A stretch of 64,000 bases of DNA, taken from NCBI GenBank assembly GCA_023432855.1, contig JAEZEZ010000090.1, positions 25,599 to 89,598 of the forward strand. The letters are read 5' to 3'. The notes beneath the pieces are model-generated. The model made no database searches. It had not been told where the DNA came from and saw only the letters and a list, made by a program, of their open reading frames with translations. This stretch comes from Pseudomonadota bacterium. Lineage in GTDB: Bacteria > Pseudomonadota > Alphaproteobacteria > Caulobacterales > Caulobacteraceae. Shown here in pieces: positions 43,876 through 52,007 of this stretch (positions within the stretch are counted from its first letter, which is position 1; every line of letters starts with the position of its first letter). Position numbers and translations under genes: made by a program.

Positions 43876-45807
43876 CTACTTCCGCACGTGCTGGTTCAGG
43901 AACTTCAGGTAGGCTTCCTGGGCGGCGATGCGGTTGTCGCGGCGCTGGAAGCCGTGGCCTTCGTCGGGGAAGACCAGGTATTCGACCGGCACGCCGTTCT
44001 TCTTCACCGCAGCGACGATCTCGTCGCTCTCGACCTGCAGGACGCGGGGGTCGTTGGCGCCCTGGACCACCAGCATCGGCTTCGTGATGCGGCCCGCGTG
44101 GAACAGCGGCGAGATCGCGCGGTGCCGGTCGCCGTCGGTCGCCGGATCGCCCATCTCGTCGTAGAGCGCCGCTTTCTGCGCCCCCCACCAGGCCGGGATC
44201 GAGTTCAGCGTCCGCACCCAGTTGGTGACGCCGAAGATGTTGATCCCGGCGGTGAAGGCGTCCGGATGGAAGGCCAGAGCCGCCGCCGTGATGTAGCCGC
44301 CGTAGGAGCCGCCCATCACCGCCACCTGGTCGTCGGCCACCCAGTCCTGGTCCCGCAACCACTGGCCGCCGGCGACGATGTCGCGCAGGTCGGCCTCGCC
44401 GTGCTTGCGGTCGTCCATGTGGAAGAAGGTCTTGCCGTAGCCCGAGGAGCCGCGGTTGTTCGCGGCCAGAACCGCATAACCGTGGTTCACCAGGTGCTGG
44501 ACCATCGGCGAATAGCCGCGCCGGCTCTGGCCGCCGGGACCGCCGTGGACCAGCACGATGGCCGGAGCGGGATTGGCCGCCGAGGCGCCCTTGGGCCGAT
44601 AGAGCACCGCCGGGATCTGGACCCCGCCCTCGCCTTCGTAGCGGACGACGGTGGCCTCCACGAGGTCGCTTTCCCGGATCGCCGGGTTCAGCGCGGTGGT
44701 CAGCCGGCGCGCCTGGCCGCTGGCGAGGTCAGCGACGAAGATGTCCGACGGAGAGGTGTCCGACGAGACGGTGAAGGCGACCTGGCGCTCGTCCTTGCTG
44801 AAGCGGACGCCACCGATGTCGCCGTCGGGCACGCCACGAAGCGCCAGCGGCCTGCCGCTGCGGGTGTCGAGGATGGTCAGCTCGGTCTTGGCGTCGGCGT
44901 TCAGGGCCGACAGGCGGTAGCGTCCCGACGGAGAATGGCTGACGTACATGACGTCCCAGTCGGCCTGCACCAGCGGCGAGACCTTTCCGCTCTCCAGGTC
45001 CATGTTCCAGGCCTGGTTGAACTCGCCGTGCTCGTTGGTGGCGAAGACCAAGGTCTTGCTGTCGGGCGTGAAGTCATAGACGCCGTAGGCGATGTCGCCC
45101 TCGTGCTTCGTCACCAGCTTCGGCGGCGTCCCGGCCTTCAGATCGACCAGATAGATGTCGCTGTTGGCGCTGGTGATGGCCTTCTCGATGGCCAGCCAGC
45201 GGCCGTCAGGCGAGATGGCGGTGGGGAAGAAGTCGGTGTTCTGGAACACCATCCGCGTCTCGTAGGTGGTCGCGTCGATGGCCAGCACGTCGAAGGCGCT
45301 GGCCTCGCGGGCGTTGGAGATGATGAAGATGGTCCGGCCGTCGTCGCTCCAGCCGAGGAAGTCCGACTTGGCCTTGTCGCCCGGCGTCAGGTCGCGGACC
45401 TTGCCGTCCAGTTCACGCACATAGAGATGGGTCAGCTCGTCACCGCCGCCGTCCTGGATGAAGAGGACACGGTCGTCGGAGGGGAAGTAGCTGACCGGGT
45501 GCGCCGCGCTGGTCGTCGAGGCGGTCAGGGGTTTCGGCGCGCCGCCGGCGACCGGCTGGGCATAGACGTTGAAGACGCCCGTGGCGTCCGAGCCCACCAG
45601 CACCATGGAGCCGTCGCGGGAGAAGACCTTGCCCGACGGATAGGCCATGCGGAAGCTGGTGGTGTCGTAGAACTGCGCCGCGGTGTAGCGGGCCGGCGCC
45701 GGGGCGGTGGCCGTTGCGGGCGCGGCGGACTGAGCCAGGCTGACGGGGGGCGCGGCGCAGACGAGGGCCAGCGCGAGGGCGGAGGCGAGGCAGGCGGTGG
45801 GTCGCAT
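43876..45807 (-). CDS. S9 family prolyl oligopeptidase-like peptidase
   Basis: A 643-residue exported serine peptidase. Signal peptide MRPTACLASALALALVCAAP; a beta-propeller (about 40-370; WSDDGRTIFIISNAREASAF, YDFTPDSKTLVFATNEHGEF); and a C-terminal alpha/beta-hydrolase domain with the nucleophile in AVMGGSYGGYITAAAL, the Asp near VVQGANDPRVLQVES and the His in FPDEGHGFQRRDN. It degrades peptides in the periplasm. It stands alone after a repeat region. Confidence 0.95.
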   Translation of the reverse strand: MRPTACLASALALALVCAAPPVSLAQSAAPATATAPAPARYTAAQFYDTTSFRMAYPSGKVFSRDGSMVLVGSDATGVFNVYAQPVAGGAPKPLTASTTSAAHPVSYFPSDDRVLFIQDGGGDELTHLYVRELDGKVRDLTPGDKAKSDFLGWSDDGRTIFIISNAREASAFDVLAIDATTYETRMVFQNTDFFPTAISPDGRWLAIEKAITSANSDIYLVDLKAGTPPKLVTKHEGDIAYGVYDFTPDSKTLVFATNEHGEFNQAWNMDLESGKVSPLVQADWDVMYVSHSPSGRYRLSALNADAKTELTILDTRSGRPLALRGVPDGDIGGVRFSKDERQVAFTVSSDTSPSDIFVADLASGQARRLTTALNPAIRESDLVEATVVRYEGEGGVQIPAVLYRPKGASAANPAPAIVLVHGGPGGQSRRGYSPMVQHLVNHGYAVLAANNRGSSGYGKTFFHMDDRKHGEADLRDIVAGGQWLRDQDWVADDQVAVMGGSYGGYITAAALAFHPDAFTAGINIFGVTNWVRTLNSIPAWWGAQKAALYDEMGDPATDGDRHRAISPLFHAGRITKPMLVVQGANDPRVLQVESDEIVAAVKKNGVPVEYLVFPDEGHGFQRRDNRIAAQEAYLKFLNQHVRK

Positions 45808-45910
45808 GGGTGTCTTTCCTGGATGATGGCCAGATGAGGCCGCCGGCGCGCCCCGCGGATGCGCCCTTTCCGAAATTTAACACACGGCGAAGCTTCGGAG
45901 ACCAGCCACT

Positions 45911-46372
45911 TTAGTCGTGGAGATAGACGACCCGGCGCAGCCCCTTGGTGGCCCGGACGTGGGCCAGGTGATTGTCGTAAGCGCCCGAGGCCTTCGCGTC
46001 GCGCGAGGTCCCCTCGATCCAGTGGGTGCTCTCGATTTCCTTCTGCAGCGCTTTCGCCGCCATCAGGTGGCCCGGGAAGATCATGTCCACCACCGAGCCT
46101 GCGATCGGCACCGCGTCGGTCGCGGTGTCGGCCGCGAGATAACCGGCCATCTTGAGCACCGTGCCGGGCGAGGCCTTCACGCGCAGGGCCTGGCTCAGCA
46201 GGTAGACGCCGACCCCGGCGGAGTAGAGCGGACTGACCACGGGAACCCAGGTAAGCAGGGCGTCCAGGCCCAGCCCGAACGGGCCGATGCCGATGACACG
46301 GTCGGTCAGCTTCTTGATGCTGTCGACGTGGGACCAGACCTTCTCGACTTCGGCCCGGGTGCGCGCAACCAT
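45911..46372 (-). CDS. DUF4112 domain membrane protein
   Basis: A 153-residue protein with the DUF4112 pattern: TDRVIGIGPFGLGLDALLTW, VVSPLYSAGVGVYLLSQALR and KMAGYLAADTATDAVPIAGS, a weakly hydrophobic helical core, then a polar C-terminus. Function unknown. The ATG at 46372 was chosen because the family begins here; the frame is open upstream over the divergent YbjQ promoter. Confidence 0.88.
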   Translation of the reverse strand: MVARTRAEVEKVWSHVDSIKKLTDRVIGIGPFGLGLDALLTWVPVVSPLYSAGVGVYLLSQALRVKASPGTVLKMAGYLAADTATDAVPIAGSVVDMIFPGHLMAAKALQKEIESTHWIEGTSRDAKASGAYDNHLAHVRATKGLRRVVYLHD

Positions 46373-46460
46373 CGGTTCCTCGTCCACAGCGTTGCAGAAC
46401 GAGCTTAACGCGTAACACGGGATAGGGGATGCTTCCCCCGGGAATCCGCAGGAGCCATCC

Positions 46461-46781
46461 ATGATCATGACCACCACCGCCCTCGTCGAAGGGCGTCCCG
46501 TCCGGCAGTACCTCGGCGTCGTCGCGGGCGAGACCATCCTCGGCGCCAACATCTTCCGCGACCTGTTCGCCGGCGTCCGCGACATCGTGGGCGGACGCTC
46601 CAATTCCTATGAGACGGTCCTGCGCGAGGCGCGCGAAACCGCCATGAAGGAAATGGCCGAGGCCGCCGCCAGGCTGGGTGGAGACGCCGTGATCGGGATC
46701 GACATCGACTACGAGACCGTGGGCCAGGGCGGCTCCATGCTCATGGTGGCCGCGTCGGGCACGGCGGTGAAGCTCGGGTGA
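46461..46781 (+). CDS. YbjQ/UPF0145 heavy-metal-binding domain protein
   Basis: A 106-residue protein of the YbjQ family, a dodecin-like small oligomer. VRQYLGVVAGETILGANIFR, the DIVGGRSNSYETVLREARET loop and GGDAVIGIDIDYETVG are its signatures. Its ligand is unknown. AGGAG lies six bases before the ATG. The stop overlaps the next gene's GTG (GTGA). Confidence 0.93.
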   Translation: MIMTTTALVEGRPVRQYLGVVAGETILGANIFRDLFAGVRDIVGGRSNSYETVLREARETAMKEMAEAAARLGGDAVIGIDIDYETVGQGGSMLMVAASGTAVKLG

Positions 46782-47728
46782 AGCGTTCCGGTTTCCTGAC
46801 CTTCCTGCTGAGCCTGGGCCTGTTGGGCGTCGCTGGCGGCGCCCTCGGCGCCCTGCTGGCCGGCCGGCACGACCTGCTCGACCTGATCGGCATGTTCGCC
46901 GCCCCGGCGCTGACCTGTGCCGTCATCGGCGTCGCGCTTGCCCTCCTGCTGCGGCGCTGGAAGCTGGCGCTCGGCTACGCGCTCGCGGGCCTCGCGCTCT
47001 TCCTGTGCCTTCGACCGCAGTGGTTCCCGCAGGCGCCGTCCGCGGCCCCGGAGGCGGAGCCGGTCCGGGTCTATTTCGCCAACGTCTGGGCGGGTAACCG
47101 CGAGACCGATGCCATCGCCGCTTCGGTGCACGCGGCCGAGGCCGACGTGGTCGCCCTGGTGGAAATCACCGACGAACACGCCGCGGCGCTCGACCGGATC
47201 CTGAAGGATCACCCCTACCGCGCCAGCACCCGGCCGGCGCGCTTCTTCCGTGGCGGGCCCCGGGTGGTGATCGCGGCGAAGTGGCCGGTGAAGGAGGCCT
47301 ATCTGGGCCTGCAGGACGGATTGGCGGTCGGCGACACCGTCGTCAGCACACCTCAGGGGGAGCTTCGCGTGATCGCTGCCCACCTTACCCGGCCATGGCC
47401 CATGGATGGCCGCCGCGGGGAGCAGCGCAGACAGGCCGATCGGCTGGCCCGCCGCATCACCGGGGGCCAAGCCGACAGGGTGCTGGTGGTGGGCGACTTC
47501 AACGCCACGGGGTCAAGCGATGTGTTGCGGGATTTCGCCAGTCAGGCCCGGTTGTCGCCTGCCCCGGCGCGGCTGGGAACCTGGCCGCGCCAACTGCCTG
47601 GCGTCTTCCGGATCGCGATCGACAACGCCTTTGCGGGACCTGGTCTGGCGATCGTCAGCCGCGAACTGGGTCAAGCCAACGGGTCGGACCACCGTCCCAT
47701 CGTGGTGGAGGTGGCGCCGGCGCGTTGA
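46778..47728 (+). CDS. Endonuclease/exonuclease/phosphatase family membrane protein
   Basis: A 316-residue protein with three N-terminal membrane helices (about 8-30, 36-58, 64-84) and a C-terminal EEP domain: VRVYFANVWAGNRETDAIAA, DVVALVEITDEH, VVGDFNATGSSDVLR and SDHRPIVVEV, which together give the Asn, Glu, Asp, Asn, Asp and His metal/catalytic ligands. Substrate could be a phospholipid head group or nucleic acid outside the cytosol. Start GTG coupled to YbjQ. Confidence 0.9.
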   Translation: MKRSGFLTFLLSLGLLGVAGGALGALLAGRHDLLDLIGMFAAPALTCAVIGVALALLLRRWKLALGYALAGLALFLCLRPQWFPQAPSAAPEAEPVRVYFANVWAGNRETDAIAASVHAAEADVVALVEITDEHAAALDRILKDHPYRASTRPARFFRGGPRVVIAAKWPVKEAYLGLQDGLAVGDTVVSTPQGELRVIAAHLTRPWPMDGRRGEQRRQADRLARRITGGQADRVLVVGDFNATGSSDVLRDFASQARLSPAPARLGTWPRQLPGVFRIAIDNAFAGPGLAIVSRELGQANGSDHRPIVVEVAPAR

Positions 47729-47755
47729 CCACCGACGCGCGTTCCCGGACCAGTC

Positions 47756-48253
47756 CTAGCTGTCGCTCTTCTTCCGCGGAGCCCTTGCGGGTTCCCCGGC
47801 CGGATCCGACGAGGCCTCGGCGGCGGCCTGCAGGGGTTCGGCCGCGGCTTCGGTGACCGGGAGCTCAACCAGCTCCTCGACCGGCGAGGTCAGGGGCGCC
47901 GGCCCGTCGGCCGCGGCTGGGCTCGCCGCCTGCGACGCAGGATCGGCGGCAGGAACCTCGGTGGCCGCTGCAGCCGGCTGCACCTTCTCCTGAGCCGCCT
48001 CGATCATGTCGCAGACAGCGTCGTCGATGGCTTCCATCTCGGCGGCCGCGGCGCGAGGGAGGAAGCTCGCCGCCTCCATCCGCAGGTCCCCGCGGGTCCA
48101 GGCGGCGGTCCACCACCAGGCGGAAGCGGCGCCGGCGGTGGCGAAGAAGCCCGCCCAGAGCGGCGCGGCGGCGAGGCCGACGCCGATGTTCAGCGCGCGC
48201 TCAGGCTCGATCGCCGGGGAGATCCTGAACTCGTCGAACGACTGGATGGTCAC
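47756..48253 (-). CDS. Hypothetical protein with hydrophobic N-terminal segment and Ala/Pro tail
   Basis: A 165-residue protein. Residues 20-52 are hydrophobic with several Trp (ALNIGVGLAAAPLWAGFFAT, AWWWTAAW), residues 60-90 helical, and the C-terminal half is a low-complexity Ala/Pro/Glu stretch ending RAPRKKSDS. The GTG start at 48253 follows AAGGAGG by five bases, which outweighs the longer frame. It resembles no family I recognise; a granule-associated phasin-like role is only a guess. Confidence 0.68.
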   Translation of the reverse strand: MTIQSFDEFRISPAIEPERALNIGVGLAAAPLWAGFFATAGAASAWWWTAAWTRGDLRMEAASFLPRAAAAEMEAIDDAVCDMIEAAQEKVQPAAAATEVPAADPASQAASPAAADGPAPLTSPVEELVELPVTEAAAEPLQAAAEASSDPAGEPARAPRKKSDS

Positions 48254-48329
48254 TGCCGCCTCCTTCGCAATTGCGTCATGATTTGTGCGGCGCAGCATAA
48301 CAGGGGTCGGCGGACCCGCCAATACCGGC

Positions 48330-49160
48330 TCAGCCCGGCGTCCACACCTTGGCGGCGGCGCCCGGAGCGCCCAGCGCCTCGACCACGAAGCCGCAGATCG
48401 CCTGCAGATCCGCGAAGAACCCCGCAGGCGGATTCAGCGCCACGAGGGCGCAGCCGTTCATCCGCATCGGCTCCGCCAGCGGCCGCAGCCTCGCCTCGGC
48501 GACCAGGGCCGGTCCGAGCGCGGCGGCTTCGAGCCGCCGGACGAAGCCGTCCAGGGTCTCGAGATCCTTGAGCGGAAGCCACACCAGAGCGCAGGCCCCT
48601 GGCCGGGCGACGAGCACTTCCTCCAGCGTCTCCACTGTTCGCACGTAGTCGTCGGGCCGCTCAAAAGGGGGGTCAATGACCAGCAGGAGCCGTGATGTCG
48701 CGGTTCGCGCCGCTTCGACGGCGTGGACGTAGCCATCGCCGAGCCTGGCCCGCGCCGGTTTTTTCGATCTCGCCAGCATCGCCGCCAGCGCCGTGTGGTC
48801 GTCCGGATGAAGCTCGCAGGCGAGGAGCCGGTCCTGGGGCCGAAGGGCATCGAGGACGATCGCCGGCGACCCCGGATAGATCGTCACGCGACCTCCAGGA
48901 TTACGCATAGCCACCGACCGCTGCAGTCCGGCGAACTCCGGAGGCAGGCTGCGGCCCGTCAGTCGCGCCACGCCCGCCTCGGCCTCGCCAGAGCGGACCT
49001 GGCGCTCGTCGCCGAGGTCATAGCTGCCCGCGCCCGCATGGGTGTCGACCACGAACAGCGGGGCCGGGTCCCGCATCAGTCGCTCGAGCAGCCGGGCCAG
49101 GGCGGCGTGCTTGACCAGGTCCGCAAAGTTTCCCGCATGATAGGCGTGGCGGTAGTTCAT
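48330..49160 (-). CDS. rlmJ: 23S rRNA (adenine-2030-N6)-methyltransferase
   Basis: A 276-residue SAM-dependent methyltransferase that modifies A2030 of 23S rRNA. MNYRHAYHAGNFADLVKHAA is the RlmJ N-terminus, VVDTHAGAGSYDL motif I, YPGSPAIVLDALRPQDRLLA motif II and LVIDPPFERPDDY the catalytic DPPF motif. Full length. Divergent from topoisomerase IB with 71 bases between the starts. Confidence 0.96.
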   Translation of the reverse strand: MNYRHAYHAGNFADLVKHAALARLLERLMRDPAPLFVVDTHAGAGSYDLGDERQVRSGEAEAGVARLTGRSLPPEFAGLQRSVAMRNPGGRVTIYPGSPAIVLDALRPQDRLLACELHPDDHTALAAMLARSKKPARARLGDGYVHAVEAARTATSRLLLVIDPPFERPDDYVRTVETLEEVLVARPGACALVWLPLKDLETLDGFVRRLEAAALGPALVAEARLRPLAEPMRMNGCALVALNPPAGFFADLQAICGFVVEALGAPGAAAKVWTPG

Positions 49161-49196
49161 GCCGCTGGTTCTCCGGCGCAGGCGTCGGCGTCAAGC

Positions 49197-49221
49197 GGAA
49201 CCGCCAAGCCCCGGCGCCGTT
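49197..49221 (+). promoter_or_regulatory. EcfG-type promoter of topoisomerase IB
   Basis: GGAAC (49197-49201), a 16-base spacer, CGTT (49218-49221): a perfect match to the general stress consensus. The -10 ends only ten bases before the ATG at 49232, so transcription should begin a few bases before or at the start codon. Confidence 0.8.
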
Positions 49222-49231
49222 AGCGCTCCGC

Positions 49232-50245
49232 ATGTCGCTCGTCGAGGAAGTTCCCCCTGGGCTGCGCTGGTACGGCGACGACCGGCCCGGCATCCGCCGT
49301 CGTGGAAGGGGCCGCGGGTTCGAATACCTCGATGCGGAGGGCAAGGCGGTCCGCGACGCGGCCACCCTGGAACGCATTCGCCGGCTGGCGATCCCGCCGG
49401 CCTGGACCGAGGTCTGGATCTGTCCTCGCGCCAACGGCCACATCCAGGCCACCGGCCGCGACGCCAAGGGCCGCAAGCAGTACCGCTACCACGACGAGTG
49501 GAACTCGGCCCGGTCGAGCGGCAAGTTCGAGCGTGTGGCCGCGTTCGGGCGCGCCTTGCCTCGCATCCGCAAGCGGGTGGACGAGGACCTGTCGCGGCGA
49601 GGCCCGGTGCGGGAGAAAGTGCTGGCCACCGTGGTGCGCCTGCTCGAACTGACCCTGATCCGGATCGGCAACCGCGAGTACGCGCGCCAGAACCGCAGCT
49701 ATGGCCTAACCACGCTGCAGAAACGGCACGTGGAGGTCGGCAGCGCCGCCGTCCGCTTCCGCTTCAAGGGCAAGAGCGGGATCGAGCACGACACGGGGCT
49801 CAAGGACACGCGCCTGGCGCGGGTCCTGAAGGGATTGCGCGAACTGCCCGGGCAGCACCTGTTCAAGTATCGAGACGAGGACGGCGAGTGGTGGGAGGTG
49901 GAGTCGGCCGACGTCAACGCCTACCTGCGCGAGATCGCCGGCGAGGACTTCTCGGCCAAGGACTTCCGGACATGGGCGGGCACGGTGTCGGCCGCCCGCG
50001 CCCTGCGCGAAATGGACCCGCCGTCCTCGCCCACCGCCGCCAAGGGCTGCATCCGGCTCTGCGCCAAGGCCGTGTCGGGGCTGCTGGCGAACACACCCAC
50101 GGTGTGCAAGGCCAGTTACATCCACCCGGCGGTGTTTGCGGCGTTCGAGGACGGCGCCCTGCACGAGGCCCTGCCGGCCGCCGACAGCCCCCGGTTCGAG
50201 AAGGCGCTGATCGCCCTGCTGGAAGAACGAACGGCGGTATCCTGA
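49232..50245 (+). CDS. DNA topoisomerase IB
   Basis: A 337-residue poxvirus-like type IB topoisomerase relaxing supercoils through a 3'-phosphotyrosine. VPPGLRWYGDDRPGIRRR is the N-terminal domain start; GRDAKGRKQYRYHDEW, LIRIGNREYARQNRSYGLTT and KFRFKGKSGIEHD-like segments provide the catalytic Arg and Lys; the active-site Tyr296 lies in CKASYIHPAVF. No ribosome binding site precedes the ATG, in keeping with a leaderless mRNA from the EcfG promoter. Confidence 0.95.
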   Translation: MSLVEEVPPGLRWYGDDRPGIRRRGRGRGFEYLDAEGKAVRDAATLERIRRLAIPPAWTEVWICPRANGHIQATGRDAKGRKQYRYHDEWNSARSSGKFERVAAFGRALPRIRKRVDEDLSRRGPVREKVLATVVRLLELTLIRIGNREYARQNRSYGLTTLQKRHVEVGSAAVRFRFKGKSGIEHDTGLKDTRLARVLKGLRELPGQHLFKYRDEDGEWWEVESADVNAYLREIAGEDFSAKDFRTWAGTVSAARALREMDPPSSPTAAKGCIRLCAKAVSGLLANTPTVCKASYIHPAVFAAFEDGALHEALPAADSPRFEKALIALLEERTAVS

Positions 50246-50280
50246 CGCTTGACGCTAGAGGTTGCTTGCGGCACCTCAAG

Positions 50281-50300
50281 GACTTCTCGGGGGAGAAGTC
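50281..50300 (+). promoter_or_regulatory. Hairpin sequestering the ribosome binding site
   Basis: GACTTCTC-GGGG-GAGAAGTC, a perfect 8-bp stem with a GGGG loop, ends three bases before the GTG at 50304. The only Shine-Dalgarno-like sequence (GGGGGAG, 50289-50295) is its loop plus the first bases of its 3' arm. Confidence 0.6.
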
Positions 50301-50303
50301 ATC

Positions 50304-50705
50304 GTGGCCGTTTCGAACTGGTTTTTCCGGCTGGGCGTATTGTCCGTCCTGGTTGGAATGGCGCTCGGCATGTGGATGGGCAAGGAAGAGAACTTCACCC
50401 TGTCGCCCGTCCACGCGCATCTGAACCTGCTGGGGTACGTCTCGATGTTCCTCTACGGGTTCTTCTACCGAATATTCCCGATCGCCCGTCACCACCCCAT
50501 GGCCAAGCTCCACTTCGCTCTCGCCGTCCTGGGCGTGGCTTTGATGGCGCCGGGGCTGGCGATGATGCTGCTCGGCAACGCGCAGTTCGTGCCGGTGCTG
50601 ATGGCCGGTGAGATCGCGGCGGTGCTGGGGATGCTGGTGTTCACCTACATCGTCTTCCGCTCTACGGGAGAGCGTCCGCCCGCGAGCTCGGCCCCGGCCG
50701 AATAG
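50304..50705 (+). CDS. Small membrane protein resembling heme-copper oxidase subunit I
   Basis: A 133-residue protein with four membrane helices. NWFFRLGVLSVLVGMALGMW, SPVHAHLNLLGYVSMFLYGF and YRIFPIARHHPMAKLHFALA match the N-terminal part of cytochrome c oxidase/NorB-like subunit I, including His residues in the HAHLN motif. It is far too short to be an oxidase (about 450-550 residues) and such stand-alone proteins have no proven function; a heme-binding or assembly role is possible. The GTG start lies behind a hairpin holding the ribosome binding site. Confidence 0.75.
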   Translation: MAVSNWFFRLGVLSVLVGMALGMWMGKEENFTLSPVHAHLNLLGYVSMFLYGFFYRIFPIARHHPMAKLHFALAVLGVALMAPGLAMMLLGNAQFVPVLMAGEIAAVLGMLVFTYIVFRSTGERPPASSAPAE

Positions 50706-50709
50706 GAAA

Positions 50710-50736
50710 GGCCCCGGGCCGCATGGCGCCGGGGCC
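50710..50736 (-). terminator. Terminator-like hairpin between convergent genes
   Basis: GGCCCCG (50710-50716) and CGGGGCC (50730-50736) form a 7-bp stem; on the minus strand it is followed by TTTCC. It lies just after the tdh-operon stop and the plus-strand membrane protein gene, and could serve both. Confidence 0.55.
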
Positions 50737-50742
50737 GATCGA

Positions 50743-50949
50743 TCAGGCGCGGTATTCGCCGTCTATCCAGTCGCAGAGCTTCTGCGTCGCGTCGATGGAC
50801 TGCTCGACCATGTTTGGGTCGCCGGACTTGGCGATCCAGTCGGCGATCAGCTTCTTCGGCGCCTTCTCGTTTTCCAGCAGCTTGGCCACGATCTTCTCGA
50901 GGTTCCGCTGCCGGATCCGCGCCCAGGTGTCGACCCCTTGTTCCGTCAC
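50743..50949 (-). CDS. Small protein co-translated with tdh
   Basis: A 68-residue helical protein, VTEQGVDTWARIRQRNLEKI, then VAKLLENEKAPKKLIADWIA and QSIDATQKLCDWIDGEYRA. Its GTG overlaps the tdh stop (GTGA), so the two are translationally coupled. No family is recognised; it may be an accessory to the threonine pathway enzymes or simply co-transcribed. It is the last gene of kbl-tdh. Confidence 0.72.
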   Translation of the reverse strand: MTEQGVDTWARIRQRNLEKIVAKLLENEKAPKKLIADWIAKSGDPNMVEQSIDATQKLCDWIDGEYRA

Positions 50950-52007
50950 GCCGCCCTCCCGTTCTCCCAATTCAGCACCACCTTGCCCGACTGGCCCGAG
51001 CGCATGGCGTCGAAGCCCTTCTCGAACTCGGTGTAGGGCAGACGGTGGGTGATCAGGGGCGTCAGGTCCAGCCCCGCCTTGAGCAGACCGAGCATCTTGC
51101 GCCAGGTGTCGAACATCTCGCGGCCGTAGACGCCCTTGATGTTGAGCGCCTTGAGGATGATCTTGCCCCAGTCGGTCTCCATCGGCTTCGACGGAATGCC
51201 GAGCATGGCCAGGCCGCCGCCCATGATCAGGGTGTCGACGCACTGGTTGAAGGCCGAGGGCGCGCCGGACATCTCGAGCGCCACGTCGAAGCCGACCTGA
51301 ATGCCCAACTCCTTCATGACGTCGCGCAGGTCCTCGTTGGCGACGTTGACGGTGCGGACGTCGGCGACCTTGCGGGCAAGGTCGAGCCGGTAGTCGTTGA
51401 CGTCGGTGAGCACCACGGTGCGGGCGCCGCAGCGGCGGGCCACGGCGGCGGCCATGATGCCGATGGGCCCGGCCCCGGTGACCAGCACGTCCTCGCCGAT
51501 CAGGTCGAACTGCTGGGCGGTGTGCACGGCGTTGCCGAACGGGTCGAGCATGGACGCGACCTCGAAGGACACGTCGTCGGGCAGCGGGATGACGTTGAAG
51601 GCCGGCGCGATCACGTACTCGGCGAAGGCCCCCTGGCGATTGACCCCGATGCCGCGGGTGTTGGGGTCGAGGTGGAAGTGGCCGGCGCGGGCGGCGAAGC
51701 TGTTCAGGTCGATGATGTGACCTTCGGCCGAGACGCGGTCCCCGGGCTTCAGTGGCCGGTCGACTTCCTTGCCCAGTTCGACGATCTCGCCGGCGAACTC
51801 GTGGCCGGTGATCATGGGCACCGGCACGTTCTTCTGGCTCCACTCGTCCCAGTTCCAGATGTGGATGTCGGTGCCGCAGACGCTGGTGCGCTTTACGCGG
51901 ATCAGGACGTCCTCGGGACCGGGCGACGGGATCGGCGCCTCGATCAGTTCTAGCCCTACGTCGGGCCGGGTCTTGGCCAGGGCGTGCATCATGTCGTTGG
52001 CGCTCAT
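50946..52007 (-). CDS. tdh: L-threonine 3-dehydrogenase
   Basis: A 353-residue zinc alcohol dehydrogenase oxidising threonine to 2-amino-3-ketobutyrate with NAD+. Catalytic zinc ligands appear in SVCGTDIHIWNWDEWSQKNV and GHEFAGE; the Rossmann motif is VTGAGPIGIMAAAVA. In the segment that normally holds the four-cysteine structural zinc site (after DRVSAEGH) there are no cysteines, only LNSFAARAGHFHLDPNTRG. The ATG overlaps the kbl stop (ATGA). Confidence 0.95.
   Translation of the reverse strand: MSANDMMHALAKTRPDVGLELIEAPIPSPGPEDVLIRVKRTSVCGTDIHIWNWDEWSQKNVPVPMITGHEFAGEIVELGKEVDRPLKPGDRVSAEGHIIDLNSFAARAGHFHLDPNTRGIGVNRQGAFAEYVIAPAFNVIPLPDDVSFEVASMLDPFGNAVHTAQQFDLIGEDVLVTGAGPIGIMAAAVARRCGARTVVLTDVNDYRLDLARKVADVRTVNVANEDLRDVMKELGIQVGFDVALEMSGAPSAFNQCVDTLIMGGGLAMLGIPSKPMETDWGKIILKALNIKGVYGREMFDTWRKMLGLLKAGLDLTPLITHRLPYTEFEKGFDAMRSGQSGKVVLNWENGRAA

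Noticed and set aside
43747..45837. Plus-strand frame of 696 codons opposite the S9 peptidase
   Set aside because: Antisense shadow; the S9 peptidase with GGSYGGY is unambiguous on the other strand.
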